Of a stretch of 64,000 nucleotides of DNA, positions 27,145-36,687 are shown piece by piece. Under the pieces are notes generated by a model. The model worked only from the letters and a program-made list of their open reading frames with translations. It searched no databases and was not told the origin of the DNA. Origin of the DNA: Streptomyces panaciradicis (GTDB taxonomy: Bacteria > Actinomycetota > Actinomycetes > Streptomycetales > Streptomycetaceae); the NCBI RefSeq assembly GCF_023516615.1, contig NZ_JAMGBF010000015.1, forward strand, positions 62,001 through 126,000. Reading direction: 5' to 3'. The position numbers were made by a program, and so were the translations under genes. Each line of letters starts with the position of its first letter. Position 1 is the first letter of the stretch.

Positions 27145-28557
27145 TCAGACCAGGGGTGCGCCGTTGCCGGCGAGGACCTCGGGCCGCAGCAGGCCGGCGA
27201 GCGTCTCGGCGGGCAACAGGCCCTTCTCCAGGACGAGTTCGGCCACACCACGGCCCGTGACCAGGGCCTCCTTGGCGATGTCGGTGGCGGCCGTGTACCC
27301 GATGTGCGGGTTGAGGGCGGTCACCAGGCCGATGGAGTTCTCGACGCTCGCACGCAGCGCCTCGGTGTTGGCGGTGATGCCGTCCACGCACCGCGCGGCC
27401 AGCGTGAGGCAGGCGCGCTCCAGGTGGGTGATGCTCTCCGAGAGGGAGTGCAGGATGATCGGCTCGAAGGCGTTCAGCTGCAGCTGCCCGGCCTCGGCGG
27501 CCATGGTGATGGCGACGTCGTTGCCGATCACCTCGAAGGCGACCTGGTTGACGACCTCGGGGATCACCGGGTTGACCTTGCCGGGCATGATGCTCGAACC
27601 GGCCTGCACCGGCGGCAGGTTGATCTCGCCCAGGCCCGCACGCGGCCCGGAGGACAGCAGCCGCAGGTCGTTGCAGCTCTTGGACAGCTTGACGGCGATC
27701 CGCTTGAGCACCCCGGACATCTGGACGAACGCCCCGCAGTCCTGGGTGGCCTCGACCAGGTTGGCTGCCGTGACCAGGGGCAGGCCGGTGAGGGCGGCGA
27801 GGTGACGGCGGGCCGCCTCCGCGTATCCGGCCGGAGCGTTGAGTCCGGTGCCGATGGCCGTGGCCCCCAGGTTGATCTCATGGATCAACTGGACGGCCTC
27901 GTCAAGACGGTTGCGGTCCTCGTCAATCATGACCGCGTACGCCGAGAACTCTTGACCGAGCGTCATCGGCACCGCGTCCTGCAACTGTGTACGGCCCATC
28001 TTGAGCACGTCACGGAACTCGACGGCCTTGCGGGCGAAGGAGTCCTGCAGTACGGACATCGCCTTGAGCAGTCCCCGTACCGCGAAGACCGTCGCGATCT
28101 TGACGGCGGTCGGGTAGACGTCATTGGTCGACTGGCCGAGGTTGACGTCCTCGTTGGGGTGCAGGAACCGGTACTGCCCCTTCTCGTGCCCCATCAGCTC
28201 CAGCGCCCGGTTGGCGACGACCTCGTTGGCGTTCATGTTGGTCGAGGTCCCGGCACCGCCCTGGATGACGTCGACGACGAACTGGTCGTGCAGCTTGCCG
28301 TCCCGGATCTCCCGGCAAGCCTCGACGATCGCCGCGGCCTTCTCCGGCGCCAGCAGCCCCAGCTCCTCGTTGGCGAGGGCGGCGGCCTCCTTGACCGCGG
28401 CGAGCGCGTCGATCAGATGCGGGTAGGCGGAGATGGGCGTGCCGGTGATCGGAAAGTTCTCGGTGGCCCGGAGGGTGTGCACCCCCCAGTAGGCATCGGC
28501 GGGAACATCACGGTCGCCGAGCAGATCATGCTCGCTACGGGTGAGGGCGGCGGTCAT
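27145..28557 (-). CDS. aspA: Aspartate ammonia-lyase
   Basis: 470 aa of the aspartase/fumarase superfamily. The mobile catalytic loop GSSIMPGKVNP is near residue 320; also present are VIQGGAGTSTNMNANEV, NLGQSTNDVYPTAVK and MGRTQLQDAVP. The TSTNMN form and the length favour aspartase over fumarase. It converts aspartate to fumarate and ammonia, taking the product of the asparaginase encoded just upstream. The start is separated from the asparaginase stop by 143 bp containing a dispersed repeat. Confidence 0.9.
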   Translation of the reverse strand: MTAALTRSEHDLLGDRDVPADAYWGVHTLRATENFPITGTPISAYPHLIDALAAVKEAAALANEELGLLAPEKAAAIVEACREIRDGKLHDQFVVDVIQGGAGTSTNMNANEVVANRALELMGHEKGQYRFLHPNEDVNLGQSTNDVYPTAVKIATVFAVRGLLKAMSVLQDSFARKAVEFRDVLKMGRTQLQDAVPMTLGQEFSAYAVMIDEDRNRLDEAVQLIHEINLGATAIGTGLNAPAGYAEAARRHLAALTGLPLVTAANLVEATQDCGAFVQMSGVLKRIAVKLSKSCNDLRLLSSGPRAGLGEINLPPVQAGSSIMPGKVNPVIPEVVNQVAFEVIGNDVAITMAAEAGQLQLNAFEPIILHSLSESITHLERACLTLAARCVDGITANTEALRASVENSIGLVTALNPHIGYTAATDIAKEALVTGRGVAELVLEKGLLPAETLAGLLRPEVLAGNGAPLV

Positions 28558-28593
28558 GAGGTTACGGTTCCTCTTTCTGAGAGGGGGACATGA

Positions 28594-28680
28594 GCGCCCT
28601 TGCAAGGGGCGCGGGGCTGTATCGATGTGCGGCTGCCGCCGCGCGGGCGCGACCGGCCACACCCGGCCCGCAGTCGCGAA
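28594..28680 (-). repeat. Dispersed Streptomyces intergenic repeat with hairpins
   Basis: The gap between the asparaginase and aspartase genes contains GCGCCCTTGCAAGGGGCGC (28594-28612, an inverted repeat). It is followed by GGGGCTGTATCGATGTGCGG, a GCCGCCGCG region and the string GACCGGCCACACCCGGCC CGCAG. This closely resembles the short GC-rich repeat (GGGGCGCGGGG...GCGCGACCAGCCAC...GGCCCGCAG) that is scattered between genes in many Streptomyces genomes. It can fold in RNA and may tune the relative expression of the two flanking genes. Confidence 0.6.
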
Positions 28681-28700
28681 ACAGCACATTTGGCAGGGCC

Positions 28701-29717
28701 CTAGGCGCAGGCCTGGACGACCACGGGGTCCAGCGACCGAGCGGGTCGCACACACCCGACCGGCTGCCCGCCACCGAGCAGCGCCTCGCCCCGGAACTCG
28801 GCGAGCGCCGCCGGATCGACCCCGGCGCGCGCCAACGCCGCCGCGGCCACGGGAATCCGCGCCCGGTTCGCCCCGTCGGCGATCTTCACGGCCACGGCCC
28901 GCCCGTCCGGCAGCGCGGCGACCTGCACGCCCTCGAAGCCGTCCTTGGCGAGCAGCCCCGGCACGGCCCGCATCAGGGCGGCGACGTCCCGGCCCGAGCC
29001 GGAGGCCATCTCGGCGTGCGCGCGCATCGCGTCGGCGACACGCGCCTCCGGCGTGCCCGGGGCAGCCGTGGTGACGCGCGCGGCCGCCCGGGCGAGCCCG
29101 TGCAGCGACACCGAGAACAGCGGCGCCCCGCAGCCGTCGACCGTGACCCGCGCGATCCGCTGCCCGGTGAGGTCCTCGACGATCTCGGCGATCGCCTGCT
29201 GCAGCGGGTGCGCGGGGTCGAGATACCCCTCCAGGGGCCAGTCGTTGAGCACGCACGTGTACAGCATCGCCGCGTGCTTGCCGGAGCAGTTCTGGGCGAG
29301 CCGGGAGGGCGGCCGGCCCTCCCGCACCCAGGTGTCCCGGACGACCGGGTCGAAGGGCAGGTCCGGGACGTTGCGCAGGTGGTCCTCGGTCAGACCGGCG
29401 AGTTCGAGGATGCGCCGGGTCCCGGCGAGGTGCCGCTCCTCGCCGGAGTGGCTGGCGGCGGTGAGCGACAGCAGCTCACCGTCGAGCGGCAGGCCCGCCC
29501 GGACCATGGCGACGGCCTGGACGGGCTTGAGGGCCGAGCGGGGGTAGAAGGCGGCCTCGATGTCACCGAGCTGGAAGTCGACCTTCCCGTCGGTGCCGAG
29601 GACGACGACGGAACCGTAGTGGATGCCCTCCACGACCCCGCCGCGTATCAGGTGGGCGACGGGGGCGTGGAGGGGCTCGCGGATCAGGGGTGCGTCCGCG
29701 ACGGAACTGCTGAACAT
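28701..29717 (-). CDS. L-asparaginase, rhizobial-type (class 3)
   Basis: 338 aa of the asparaginase II family found in Rhizobium and actinobacteria, unrelated to E. coli AnsA/AnsB. The catalytic Ser-Lys pair is in RSALKPVQA, with AASHSGEERH, AQNCSGKHAAML (Cys and Lys of the metal/active site) and VDGCGAPLF (second Cys). It hydrolyses asparagine to aspartate and ammonia. The ATG at 29717 is preferred over the GTG at 29720, because GAGG is then 5 bases away. It lies 31 bp after the permease stop, in one transcription unit with it. Confidence 0.88.
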   Translation of the reverse strand: MFSSSVADAPLIREPLHAPVAHLIRGGVVEGIHYGSVVVLGTDGKVDFQLGDIEAAFYPRSALKPVQAVAMVRAGLPLDGELLSLTAASHSGEERHLAGTRRILELAGLTEDHLRNVPDLPFDPVVRDTWVREGRPPSRLAQNCSGKHAAMLYTCVLNDWPLEGYLDPAHPLQQAIAEIVEDLTGQRIARVTVDGCGAPLFSVSLHGLARAAARVTTAAPGTPEARVADAMRAHAEMASGSGRDVAALMRAVPGLLAKDGFEGVQVAALPDGRAVAVKIADGANRARIPVAAAALARAGVDPAALAEFRGEALLGGGQPVGCVRPARSLDPVVVQACA

Positions 29718-29748
29718 CACTGCCTCTTGTCAGGGAGCGGCGCGTGGG

Positions 29749-31200
29749 TCACGCGTCGACTCCGGTAGATGCGTTCTCGGTGGAGGTGCGTCCGACACGG
29801 CCGCGGATGGCGAACCAGCCGCCGACCAGGGCACCGACGATCAGGGGCAGGCACAGCACGGTGGTGCGGCCGGCGCCTCCGTCGGCGTACATGAGGACCA
29901 GGACGGAGGCGAGGAAGGCCAGCGTCACGATCTCGGTCCAGGGGGAGCCCGGCAGCCGGTAGCCGGGGCGGGTCAGCTCGCCCCTCTGGGTCTTCTGCCA
30001 GAAGAGGAGGTGACAGATCATGATCATGCCCCAGGTGGAGAGGATGCCGAGCGCCGCGAAGTTCAGGACGATCTCGAAGGCGTCCGCCGGGACCACGAAG
30101 TTCAGTCCGACACCCAGGACACATATACCGCTGGTGAGCAGGATGCCGCCGTACGGGACCTGGCTGCGGCTCATCACGCGGGTGAACTTCGGCGCGGAGC
30201 CGGACATCGCCATGGAGCGCAGGATGCGGCCGGTGGAGTACAGGCCGGAGTTGAGCGAGGACATCGCCGCGGTGAGGACGACGAGGTTCATCACGCCGCC
30301 GGCCGCCGGGATGCCGATGTGGGACAGCACGGTGACGAAGGGGCTCTCGCCGGCCGTGTACTTGTTCCAGGGCAGCAGCATCGACAGCAGGAGCACCGAG
30401 CCGACGTAGAACAGGCCGACGCGCCACATGATCGAGTTGATCGCCTTCGGCATGATCTTCTCGGGGTTCTCGGTCTCACCGGCGGCGACGCCGACCAGTT
30501 CGACGGAGGCGTAGGCGAAGACGACGCCCTGGATGATCAGCAGCATGGGCAGCATTCCGTTGGGGAAGACGCCGCCGTTGTCGGTGATCAGGGACGGTCC
30601 GGGGTGCGCGCCGTCGACGGGGTGCTGGGTGACCAGCAGGAAGATGCCGATGCACATGAAGACCACCAGCGCGCTGACCTTCACGATCGCGAACCAGAAC
30701 TCGAGCTCACCGAAGATCTTGACCGAGATCAGGTTGACGGTCAGGACGACGGCGAGGGCGATCAAGGCGATCAGCCATTGGGGGATGTCGGAGAACATGC
30801 CCCAGTAGTGCGTGTAGGTGGCCACGGCGGTGATGTCGGCGATGCCGGTGGTCGCCCAGTTCAGGAAGTACATCCAGCCCGCGGTGTACGCGCCCTTCTC
30901 GCCCAGGAACTCGCGGGCGTACGACACGAAGGCGCCGGAGGAGGGGCGGTACAGGACGAGTTCGCCGAGGGCGCGCACGACCAGGAAGGCGAAGACGCCG
31001 CAGACCGCGTACGCGATGAACAGGGAGGGGCCGGCGTCGGCGAGACGGCCGCCCGCGCCGAGGAAGAGACCGGTGCCGATGGCGCCGCCGATGGCGATCA
31101 TGTTGACGTGCCGGGACTTCAGGGACTTGCTGTAGCCCGCGTCGCCCGCGTCGACATGTGCGGCCGGTGTGCGCGTCTCTTCTTTGAGGTGCTCGCTCAC
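29749..31200 (-). CDS. Amino-acid permease (AAT family, asparagine/GABA permease-like)
   Basis: 483 aa with 12 membrane helices. The first helix carries [17 protein letters not shown], the APC-superfamily substrate-binding motif; [19 protein letters not shown] and [18 protein letters not shown] follow. It matches the AAT family, including AnsP and GabP, which import amino acids with protons. The GTG start overlaps the stop of the FadR-type regulator by 4 bp (GTGA). Asparaginase and aspartase genes downstream argue for asparagine or aspartate as substrate. Confidence 0.88.
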   Translation of the reverse strand: MSEHLKEETRTPAAHVDAGDAGYSKSLKSRHVNMIAIGGAIGTGLFLGAGGRLADAGPSLFIAYAVCGVFAFLVVRALGELVLYRPSSGAFVSYAREFLGEKGAYTAGWMYFLNWATTGIADITAVATYTHYWGMFSDIPQWLIALIALAVVLTVNLISVKIFGELEFWFAIVKVSALVVFMCIGIFLLVTQHPVDGAHPGPSLITDNGGVFPNGMLPMLLIIQGVVFAYASVELVGVAAGETENPEKIMPKAINSIMWRVGLFYVGSVLLLSMLLPWNKYTAGESPFVTVLSHIGIPAAGGVMNLVVLTAAMSSLNSGLYSTGRILRSMAMSGSAPKFTRVMSRSQVPYGGILLTSGICVLGVGLNFVVPADAFEIVLNFAALGILSTWGMIMICHLLFWQKTQRGELTRPGYRLPGSPWTEIVTLAFLASVLVLMYADGGAGRTTVLCLPLIVGALVGGWFAIRGRVGRTSTENASTGVDA

Positions 31201-31928
31201 GCCTCGGGTCCGCCTTCCGTGGGGGTTTGCGCGCGCGAGGGGCGCACGATGTCGGTGAGGGTGGTCTCGACGCGGTCGAGGTGGTGCGCCATGGCGTCCG
31301 TCGCGTCGAGTTCGGAACCGTCCATCAGCGCCTCGACGATCGCCCGGTGCTCGCGGTTGGAGTGTTCGCGGCGTCCGCCCAGGTCGTTGAGGAAGGCCGA
31401 CTGACGCGCCAGTGCGTCGCGGATCTCCTCGATGACCCGGCGGAAGACCGGGTTCTGGGCGGCCTGGGCGACGGCGAGGTGGAACAGCGTGTCGAGGGCG
31501 ACCCAGGAGGTGGTGTCGGTCTCCCGCTCCATGCGCTCCAGCAGGTGCGTGAGGTGGTCGAGGTCCTCGGGGGTGCGGCGCCGGGCCGCGTAGCCCGCCA
31601 CCGGGATCTCCACGTGGCGGCGCACCTCCAGCAGGTCGCTGGCCGCGTAGTCGCCGAAGGTGGGGTCCTCCACCGCGCTGGCGACGACGAAGGTGCCCTT
31701 GCCCGTCCGGGAGACGGTCAGGCCCATGGTCTGCAGGGCCCGGAGGGCCTCGCGCAGGACGGGCCGGCTGACCTCGAGGGTGCGGCACAGCTCGGCCTCG
31801 GAGGGGAGCTTGTCCCCGACCGCGTACTCGCCGTTCTCGATGGCGGCGCGCAGATGGGCCAGGACCGCTTCCATGGCGCTGATGCGCCGCGGACCCTGAC
31901 TGGCTGTCTTGCTGTCTGACAGGTTCAC
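31197..31928 (-). CDS. FadR-type GntR regulator (FCD domain)
   Basis: 243 aa. The N-terminal winged helix (about 20-85) has [28 protein letters not shown]. The all-helical FCD ligand domain (about 100-230) carries metal-ligand type residues in [15 protein letters not shown] and [10 protein letters not shown]. It is the first gene of the asparagine operon and most likely controls it in response to an amino acid or its breakdown product. The GTG start follows a TTGACA (31958-31963 region, minus strand) that could be its -35 element, with CAGGAT 18 bases on. Confidence 0.87.
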   Translation of the reverse strand: MNLSDSKTASQGPRRISAMEAVLAHLRAAIENGEYAVGDKLPSEAELCRTLEVSRPVLREALRALQTMGLTVSRTGKGTFVVASAVEDPTFGDYAASDLLEVRRHVEIPVAGYAARRRTPEDLDHLTHLLERMERETDTTSWVALDTLFHLAVAQAAQNPVFRRVIEEIRDALARQSAFLNDLGGRREHSNREHRAIVEALMDGSELDATDAMAHHLDRVETTLTDIVRPSRAQTPTEGGPEA

Positions 31929-32041
31929 GGGAGTGATCCTGCGGGTGACGTACGGGGACTGTCAAGGGAGGTGAATGAAAAGATTCGCGGGGCGCGCGAC
32001 CTGAAAACGGATCGCACACCCCGCGTCGGTGACCGGACGGG

Positions 32042-32878
32042 TCAGCTGCCGATCGCGCCCGTGCCGAGCAGGCCCAGCAGCAGCACGCCGATGATGATCC
32101 GGTAGACCACGAAGGCGTTGAAGGAGTGCTTGGCGACGTACTTCAGCAGCCAGGCGATCGAGCCGTAGGCGACGACGAACGAGATGGCCGTGCCGACCAG
32201 GAGCGGGGCGGCGCCCACGCCCGCGCCGAGCGCGTCCTTGAGCTCGTAGATGCCGGCGCCGGTCAGGGCGGGCAGGCCGAGGAAGAAGGACAGCCGGGTC
32301 GCCGCGACCCGGTCGAGGTCGAGGACCAGCGCCGTGGACATGGTGGCGCCGGAGCGGGAGAAGCCGGGGAAGAGCAGGGCGAGGATCTGCGAGCTGCCGA
32401 CCAGCATCGCGTCCTTGAACGTGGTGTCGTCCTCACCGCGCTTGTGCCGGCCCATCTGGTCCGCGGCCCACATCACACCGCTGCCGACGATCAGCGAGGC
32501 GGCCACCACCCACAGGGACGCCAGCGGACCCTCGATGAGCGGCTTGGCGGCCAGGCCCACGACGACGATCGGGATCGTGGCGTAGATCACCCACCAGGCG
32601 AACTTGTAGTCGTGGTGGTAGCGCTCCTCCTTGTTGGCCAGTCCCCTGCCCCAGGCGGTGCAGATCCGCACGATGTCCTTGAAGAAGTACAGGAAGACCG
32701 CGGCGATCGCGCCGACCTGGATGACGGCCGAGAAGCCGACCACCGCGTCGTTGTCGACGGGGATTCCCATGAGCCCCTCGGTGATCTTCAGATGCCCGGT
32801 GGAGGAGACAGGGAGGAACTCGGTCAGTCCTTCCACGACTCCGAGGACGGCGGCTTGACCGACGTTGATGACGCTCAT
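32042..32878 (-). CDS. uppP: Undecaprenyl-diphosphatase
   Basis: 278 aa with eight membrane helices. Both signature regions of BacA/UppP are present: [20 protein letters not shown] (about 14-33) and [14 protein letters not shown] (about 170-183). It removes a phosphate from undecaprenyl pyrophosphate so the lipid carrier can be reused in cell-wall synthesis; overexpression gives bacitracin resistance. A near-perfect 18-bp palindrome lies 24-41 bp upstream and may control it. Confidence 0.93.
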   Translation of the reverse strand: MSVINVGQAAVLGVVEGLTEFLPVSSTGHLKITEGLMGIPVDNDAVVGFSAVIQVGAIAAVFLYFFKDIVRICTAWGRGLANKEERYHHDYKFAWWVIYATIPIVVVGLAAKPLIEGPLASLWVVAASLIVGSGVMWAADQMGRHKRGEDDTTFKDAMLVGSSQILALLFPGFSRSGATMSTALVLDLDRVAATRLSFFLGLPALTGAGIYELKDALGAGVGAAPLLVGTAISFVVAYGSIAWLLKYVAKHSFNAFVVYRIIIGVLLLGLLGTGAIGS

Positions 32879-32901
32879 GGGATCCAGTTCTGAAGGAGTT
32901 G

Positions 32902-32919
32902 GTCGACAGTGCTGTAGAC
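32902..32919 (-). promoter_or_regulatory. Palindromic operator upstream of uppP
   Basis: GTCGACAGTGCTGTAGAC is an 18-bp palindrome with one mismatched pair. Read with the adjoining AGTCTTACTAC it contains ACAG-N2-CTGT and TACTAC elements like those bound by BlaI/MecI/CopY-type repressors. It sits where the uppP promoter should be. Confidence 0.45.
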
Positions 32920-32951
32920 AGTCTTACTACGGGCGAGCGGGGGCCTTGCGC

Positions 32952-33326
32952 CTACCCCCACAGCGCCCGGGCGAGCCACACCCCGGCGAAGGCGGCGCCG
33001 AGGCCCGCCGTCACGCTTCCGACGACGTTGGCGGCAGCGTAGAGCCCCGCCCCGGTCTCGGTCAGCCGCAGGGTCTCGTAGGAGAAGGTGGAGTAGGTCG
33101 TCAGCGCTCCGCACAGGCCGGTCCCGAGGAGCAGCTGGGTCTGGGAACCGGCGGCGCCCTGGGCCACGGCGCCGGTCAGCAGGCCCAGGATCAGGCAGCC
33201 GGTGACGTTGACGGCGAAGGTGCCCCAGGGGAAGACCGAGTCGTGGCGGGACTGCACCGCACGGTCGGTGAGATAGCGCAGCGGTGCGCCGACCATGGCG
33301 CCCACGACGACCAACAGCCAGTTCAC
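32952..33326 (-). CDS. crcB: CrcB/Fluc fluoride channel subunit (1)
   Basis: 124 aa, four membrane helices, with [28 protein letters not shown] and [16 protein letters not shown], the Fluc family pore motifs (Asn in NVTGC, TTYSTF phenylalanine box). It forms a dual-topology dimeric channel that exports fluoride. Its start overlaps the DUF190 stop by 4 bp. Two different CrcB genes in one operon suggest an obligate heterodimer, as in other Gram-positive bacteria. Confidence 0.92.
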   Translation of the reverse strand: MNWLLVVVGAMVGAPLRYLTDRAVQSRHDSVFPWGTFAVNVTGCLILGLLTGAVAQGAAGSQTQLLLGTGLCGALTTYSTFSYETLRLTETGAGLYAAANVVGSVTAGLGAAFAGVWLARALWG

Positions 33327-33703
33327 AACGACTTCTTACCCTTCCTGCCCGACGCGCCGGTGGCCCGCTCGCGGCCGACGTACCGGATGACCTCGCAGTC
33401 GTCGAGGATGACGAGCCCTTCCTCGACGAGCTCGTCGAGCTGCGGAAGGAAGGCGCGGACGCGTTCCTCGGTGTCGACGACGACGATCGCCACCGGCAGG
33501 TCCTCGCTCAGCGACAGCAGCCGCGAGGTGTGGATCAGCGAGGAGGCCCCGAACCCCTCGATGCCGCGGAAGACGCTGGCCCCGGCGAGGCCGGCCGCGT
33601 GGGCGCGGTGGACGATCTCGGAGTACAGCGGTTTGTGGTGCCAGGTGTCGTTCTCGCCGATGAAGACGGTCACGCGCAGGGCGCTGCCGGTCAGCCTCGT
33701 CAT
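33323..33703 (-). CDS. DUF190 protein
   Basis: 126 aa. [40 protein letters not shown] and [23 protein letters not shown] match DUF190, a small PII-like ferredoxin-fold cytosolic protein. It sits between two CrcB genes with 4-bp overlaps on both sides, a recurrent arrangement, so it probably senses or regulates the fluoride channel. The C-terminus is very basic (GRKGKKSL). Confidence 0.9.
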   Translation of the reverse strand: MTRLTGSALRVTVFIGENDTWHHKPLYSEIVHRAHAAGLAGASVFRGIEGFGASSLIHTSRLLSLSEDLPVAIVVVDTEERVRAFLPQLDELVEEGLVILDDCEVIRYVGRERATGASGRKGKKSL

Positions 33704-34161
33704 GGCTGCCTCCACTTCAGGACGCGGCGGGCGGCGGTGACCGCGAGCCAGACCGCGGTGAGGGCCGCGAACAGGGTCGCGGCGAGATAGGCCAGCCCGG
33801 TGGCCGGCCGGCCGCCGTCGACGAGCTTCTGGATGTCGACGGCGTAGGTGGAGAAGGTCGTGAAGCCGCCCAGGACGCCGGTGCCGAAGAAGGGGCGCAC
33901 GAGCCGGTGGGCGGCCCAGACGTCGGTGATGACGACCATGAACACGCCGATCACGGCACAGCCGATGACATTGGTCCACAAGGTCGCCCACGGGAAGTGG
34001 CCGGGCGGGGTGGGCCACGCCAGGGCGAGTCCGTAGCGGGCGCTCGCGCCGAGGGCGCCGCCCAGCGCGACCACCGCGAGGACCGGTGCCTGGGTGCGCC
34101 AGGCCGGTGCTCGCCGGGTGCGGGCCGGGGCGCGCAGGCTCTCGGCTTCCGGTGCGGTCAT
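33700..34161 (-). CDS. crcB: CrcB/Fluc fluoride channel subunit (2)
   Basis: 153 aa, four membrane helices after a 24-residue basic cytoplasmic tail. Motifs are [32 protein letters not shown] and [15 protein letters not shown]. It is the first gene of the crcB-DUF190-crcB operon. The ATG at 34161 follows GGAGACG. I saw no fluoride riboswitch in the 170 bases upstream. Confidence 0.9.
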   Translation of the reverse strand: MTAPEAESLRAPARTRRAPAWRTQAPVLAVVALGGALGASARYGLALAWPTPPGHFPWATLWTNVIGCAVIGVFMVVITDVWAAHRLVRPFFGTGVLGGFTTFSTYAVDIQKLVDGGRPATGLAYLAATLFAALTAVWLAVTAARRVLKWRQP

Positions 34162-34329
34162 GGTCGTACGTCTCCTACTCGCCGGGGCCCGGGTGCGCGG
34201 GCGCCGCTCCTTCGCAAGTAGGGACCGTTGGCGGCACCGGTGCCGCGGTTCGGGTACGGCGGGCCCCACCGCCGCGCCGCGAAGGAGGTCGCGGCCGGGC
34301 TACAGCGTAGCGTCCGGGCCGCGCGGAGG

Positions 34330-35292
34330 TCATTTCGGGTCCGGCCGCTCGCACACCGCGATGCCGCGCTCCCACAGGCTGCCCAGGACGAGGCGGCCGC
34401 CGGCCTCGCAGACGCTGGTGACGAAGCGGAAGCCGGAGCGGTGGTGGGTGAGGTGGTGGACGATCGTGCCCCGGTCGTCGACCGCGAGGACACCGATGGT
34501 GCCCGTGGGGCGGTAGGGGGCGTGGACCGCGACGCGGGCGGCCGCGGCGCGGACGGCGGGGGCGGCGCGGTGCAGCAGGTCCAGCGGCGGGATGCGGGGG
34601 CCGGCCAGGGAGACCCAGACGGGTCCGTCGGGTGCGCCGCGCCAGATGTTGTCGGGCATGCCGGGGAGGTTCTCGACGAAGGGCTCGCCCTGCCCGGCCT
34701 TCGGTCCGCTCAGCCAGTAGCGGCTGAGCCGGCGGGCGCCGGTCTCGGCGACGACCAGGAACGATTCGTCCGAGCTCAGCGCCAGTCCGTTGGCGAACTG
34801 CAGGCCGTCCAGCAGCACTTCGGGGTGCTCGCTGCCGGGGGCCAGGCGCAGCAGCCGGCCGGTGCCGGTGTGTTCGACGATGTCGCCGATCCAGTCGTCC
34901 AGTGGGTAGCGGCGGCTGGAGACGGTGAAGCAGACGCTGCCGTCGGACAGCGACACGACGTTGCTGCAGAACCGCAGCCGCTCCCCCGCCACCGAGTCGG
35001 CGAGGATGCGGACGATGCCCTCGCGCAGGTCGACGCGGAGCAGGCCGAGTTCGGCGTCGCACACCAGCAGGGCGTCGTCCGGCAGCAGTTCGAGGCCGAG
35101 GGGCCGGCCGCCGGTCTCGGCGAGCACCTCGACGCGGATGGGCGCCTCGCCGGTGAGGCCGTCGACGCGCAGGATGCGGCCGTCCTCCACGCCGGTCAGC
35201 ACCCGGCCGTGGGCGTCGGCCACGACGTCCTCCGGGCCGCGGCCGCCGATGGCGACGTACTTCAGCGGGACAAGTGCGGCGGGACGGTCCAT
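34330..35292 (-). CDS. SMP-30/gluconolactonase-like beta-propeller protein
   Basis: 320 aa. Propeller blades carry GPEDVVADAHGRVLTGVEDGRI, LGLELLPDDALLVCDAELG, QFANGLALSSDESFLVVAETG and GMPDNIWRGAPDGPVWVS, matching the SMP-30/strictosidine-synthase-like group of metal-dependent lactonases. No signal peptide is seen. The ATG at 35292 has GAAGGGG at good spacing; a start at 35325 lacks one. The substrate is unknown; sugar lactone hydrolysis is the family's usual role. Confidence 0.8.
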   Translation of the reverse strand: MDRPAALVPLKYVAIGGRGPEDVVADAHGRVLTGVEDGRILRVDGLTGEAPIRVEVLAETGGRPLGLELLPDDALLVCDAELGLLRVDLREGIVRILADSVAGERLRFCSNVVSLSDGSVCFTVSSRRYPLDDWIGDIVEHTGTGRLLRLAPGSEHPEVLLDGLQFANGLALSSDESFLVVAETGARRLSRYWLSGPKAGQGEPFVENLPGMPDNIWRGAPDGPVWVSLAGPRIPPLDLLHRAAPAVRAAAARVAVHAPYRPTGTIGVLAVDDRGTIVHHLTHHRSGFRFVTSVCEAGGRLVLGSLWERGIAVCERPDPK

Positions 35293-35473
35293 GAGAACCC
35301 CTTCGTCGAGGTCGGGACGGTTCATGCTGGCATGCGTACGGGCGTCCGACGGGTACCGCGTCACTCGATCAGGTTTACCTCGTGGCTTTTCTGCCCACTC
35401 AGTCCATCGCCACCAGTGTCTTCACCGGACCATGCGCACAGCGGTGTCCCGGTAACCAAGAAGGGGTGGTTCC

Positions 35474-36313
35474 ATGTCACGGTCCTCCGCGTGGTGGCAC
35501 CGGTTGGGGTTCGCCGAACTCCATCGGCGCGGCGCGGAACTGGAGTTGCTGCACCGGGCCATGGGTTTCGCCACGCTCGCCCTGGTCACGCTGGCGCCTC
35601 TGCTGATCGTCGTCGCGGCGGCGGATCCGCTCGGGCACGGCGGGTTCGCGCTGTGGCTGGTGGACGGCATGGACCTGTCGGGCAGGTCCGCCCAGGCGCT
35701 GTCGCACGTCTTCACTCCGCCGCGCAAGGTCATCAGCACCACCAGCGCGTGGAGCGTGGCGCTGCTCGCGCTGTTCGGTCTGTCCTTCGCGTCCAGTGTG
35801 CAGAACGGCTACGCGCGGATCTGGAAGCCGTCGGCCGGCCCCTGGCACCGGCTGTACCGCCAACTGGTGTGGCTGGTGGTGCTGATGGTGTACGTGTACA
35901 CGCAGGTGCAGACCCGCAATGTGCTGGCCGGGCCGCCTCGCGTTCCGCTCAGCCTGGTGGTCGGGCTTCTGTTCTTCTGGTGGAGCGCCCACTTCCTGCT
36001 CGCCGGTGAGGTGCGCTGGCGCCATCTGCTGCCCGGGGCCGTCGCCACGATGGCCGGTCTGGTGGGCCTGCGCTGGTTCTCGTATCTGGTGTTCACCCCG
36101 CTGCTGATCACCAACGCGGTCAGCTACGGGCCCATGGGCACCATCGTGGTGGTGGAGTCCTGGCTGGTCGGCGTGGGGTTCGTGGTGTTCGGCGGCGCGC
36201 TGGTCGGGCGGCTGCTGTGCGAGCGCTTCGGGTACACGGAGGAGCCGCCCGAGGACGAGAGCGGCACGGGCCAGGGGCCGTCGACGATGCCGTGGTCGCG
36301 GGGCACGGTCTAG
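35474..36313 (+). CDS. YihY/UPF0761 membrane protein
   Basis: 279 aa with six membrane helices, related to the family once called ribonuclease BN. HRAMGFATLALVTLAPLLIVVAA is TM1, and VRWRHLLPGAVATMAGLVGLRWFSYLVFTPLL near 180-210 is the conserved core. The C-terminal tail is acidic. The molecular function of the family is not settled; a lipid-related role has been proposed. AGAAGGGG precedes the ATG. Confidence 0.8.
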   Translation: MSRSSAWWHRLGFAELHRRGAELELLHRAMGFATLALVTLAPLLIVVAAADPLGHGGFALWLVDGMDLSGRSAQALSHVFTPPRKVISTTSAWSVALLALFGLSFASSVQNGYARIWKPSAGPWHRLYRQLVWLVVLMVYVYTQVQTRNVLAGPPRVPLSLVVGLLFFWWSAHFLLAGEVRWRHLLPGAVATMAGLVGLRWFSYLVFTPLLITNAVSYGPMGTIVVVESWLVGVGFVVFGGALVGRLLCERFGYTEEPPEDESGTGQGPSTMPWSRGTV

Positions 36314-36362
36314 GGCGTGTGCCAGGCGTCGCGGGGCAGGCGGGGCTTTCGACACACGCCCT
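36312..36362. terminator. Bidirectional hairpin between YihY and HTH genes
   Basis: AGGGCGTGTG (36312-36321) pairs perfectly with CACACGCCCT (36353-36362) around a 31-base GC-rich loop. It overlaps the YihY stop and lies 38 bp from the end of the convergent HTH gene, so it probably ends both transcripts. Confidence 0.5.
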
Positions 36363-36399
36363 GGCAGCACCTGTCCGGCCTCCGCTCCCCCCGCCGCGT

Positions 36400-36687
36400 C
36401 TACCAGCCCTTCTCGAACAGGCGGGCCACCTCGGCGATGCGTATCTCGTCGCGCCGGTAGCGGGTGTGCTGCCGGCTGCCGTGGGTGCGCAGCAGGCCCA
36501 GGTCCGCGAGCAGTTCGAGGTGGGTCAGGGCGACGGCGAGGGGCACTCCCAGTTTCGCCGCGACGGCGTCCGCGGTGACACCGTTCTCGACCGGGTCGCC
36601 GTGCGGCTGCGCAGGGAAGTGCTCCGGCGGGTCCTTGAGCCACTCCAGGATGTCCTGACGCAGCGTGCCGCCGGGAGTCCTCAGCAT
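36400..36687 (-). CDS. ArsR-like winged-helix regulator
   Basis: 95 aa: RQDILEWLKDPPEHF, then VTADAVAAKLGVPLAVALTHLELLADLGLLRTH, the ArsR-type helix-turn-helix, and HTRYRRDEIRIAEVARLF. No metal-binding cysteines are present, so it is of the non-metal-sensing type. GGGGGA lies before the ATG. Two GGG/CCC palindromes lie 95-134 bp upstream. Confidence 0.8.
   Translation of the reverse strand: MLRTPGGTLRQDILEWLKDPPEHFPAQPHGDPVENGVTADAVAAKLGVPLAVALTHLELLADLGLLRTHGSRQHTRYRRDEIRIAEVARLFEKGW

Noticed and set aside
34162..34330. Fluoride riboswitch before the crcB operon
   Set aside because: I looked for the conserved elements by eye and found none that fit; a covariance search would be decisive.
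36303..36362. Insertion-sequence remnant at the GGGCGTGTG inverted repeat
   Set aside because: No transposase fragment or target duplication is visible; a two-way terminator explains the repeat.
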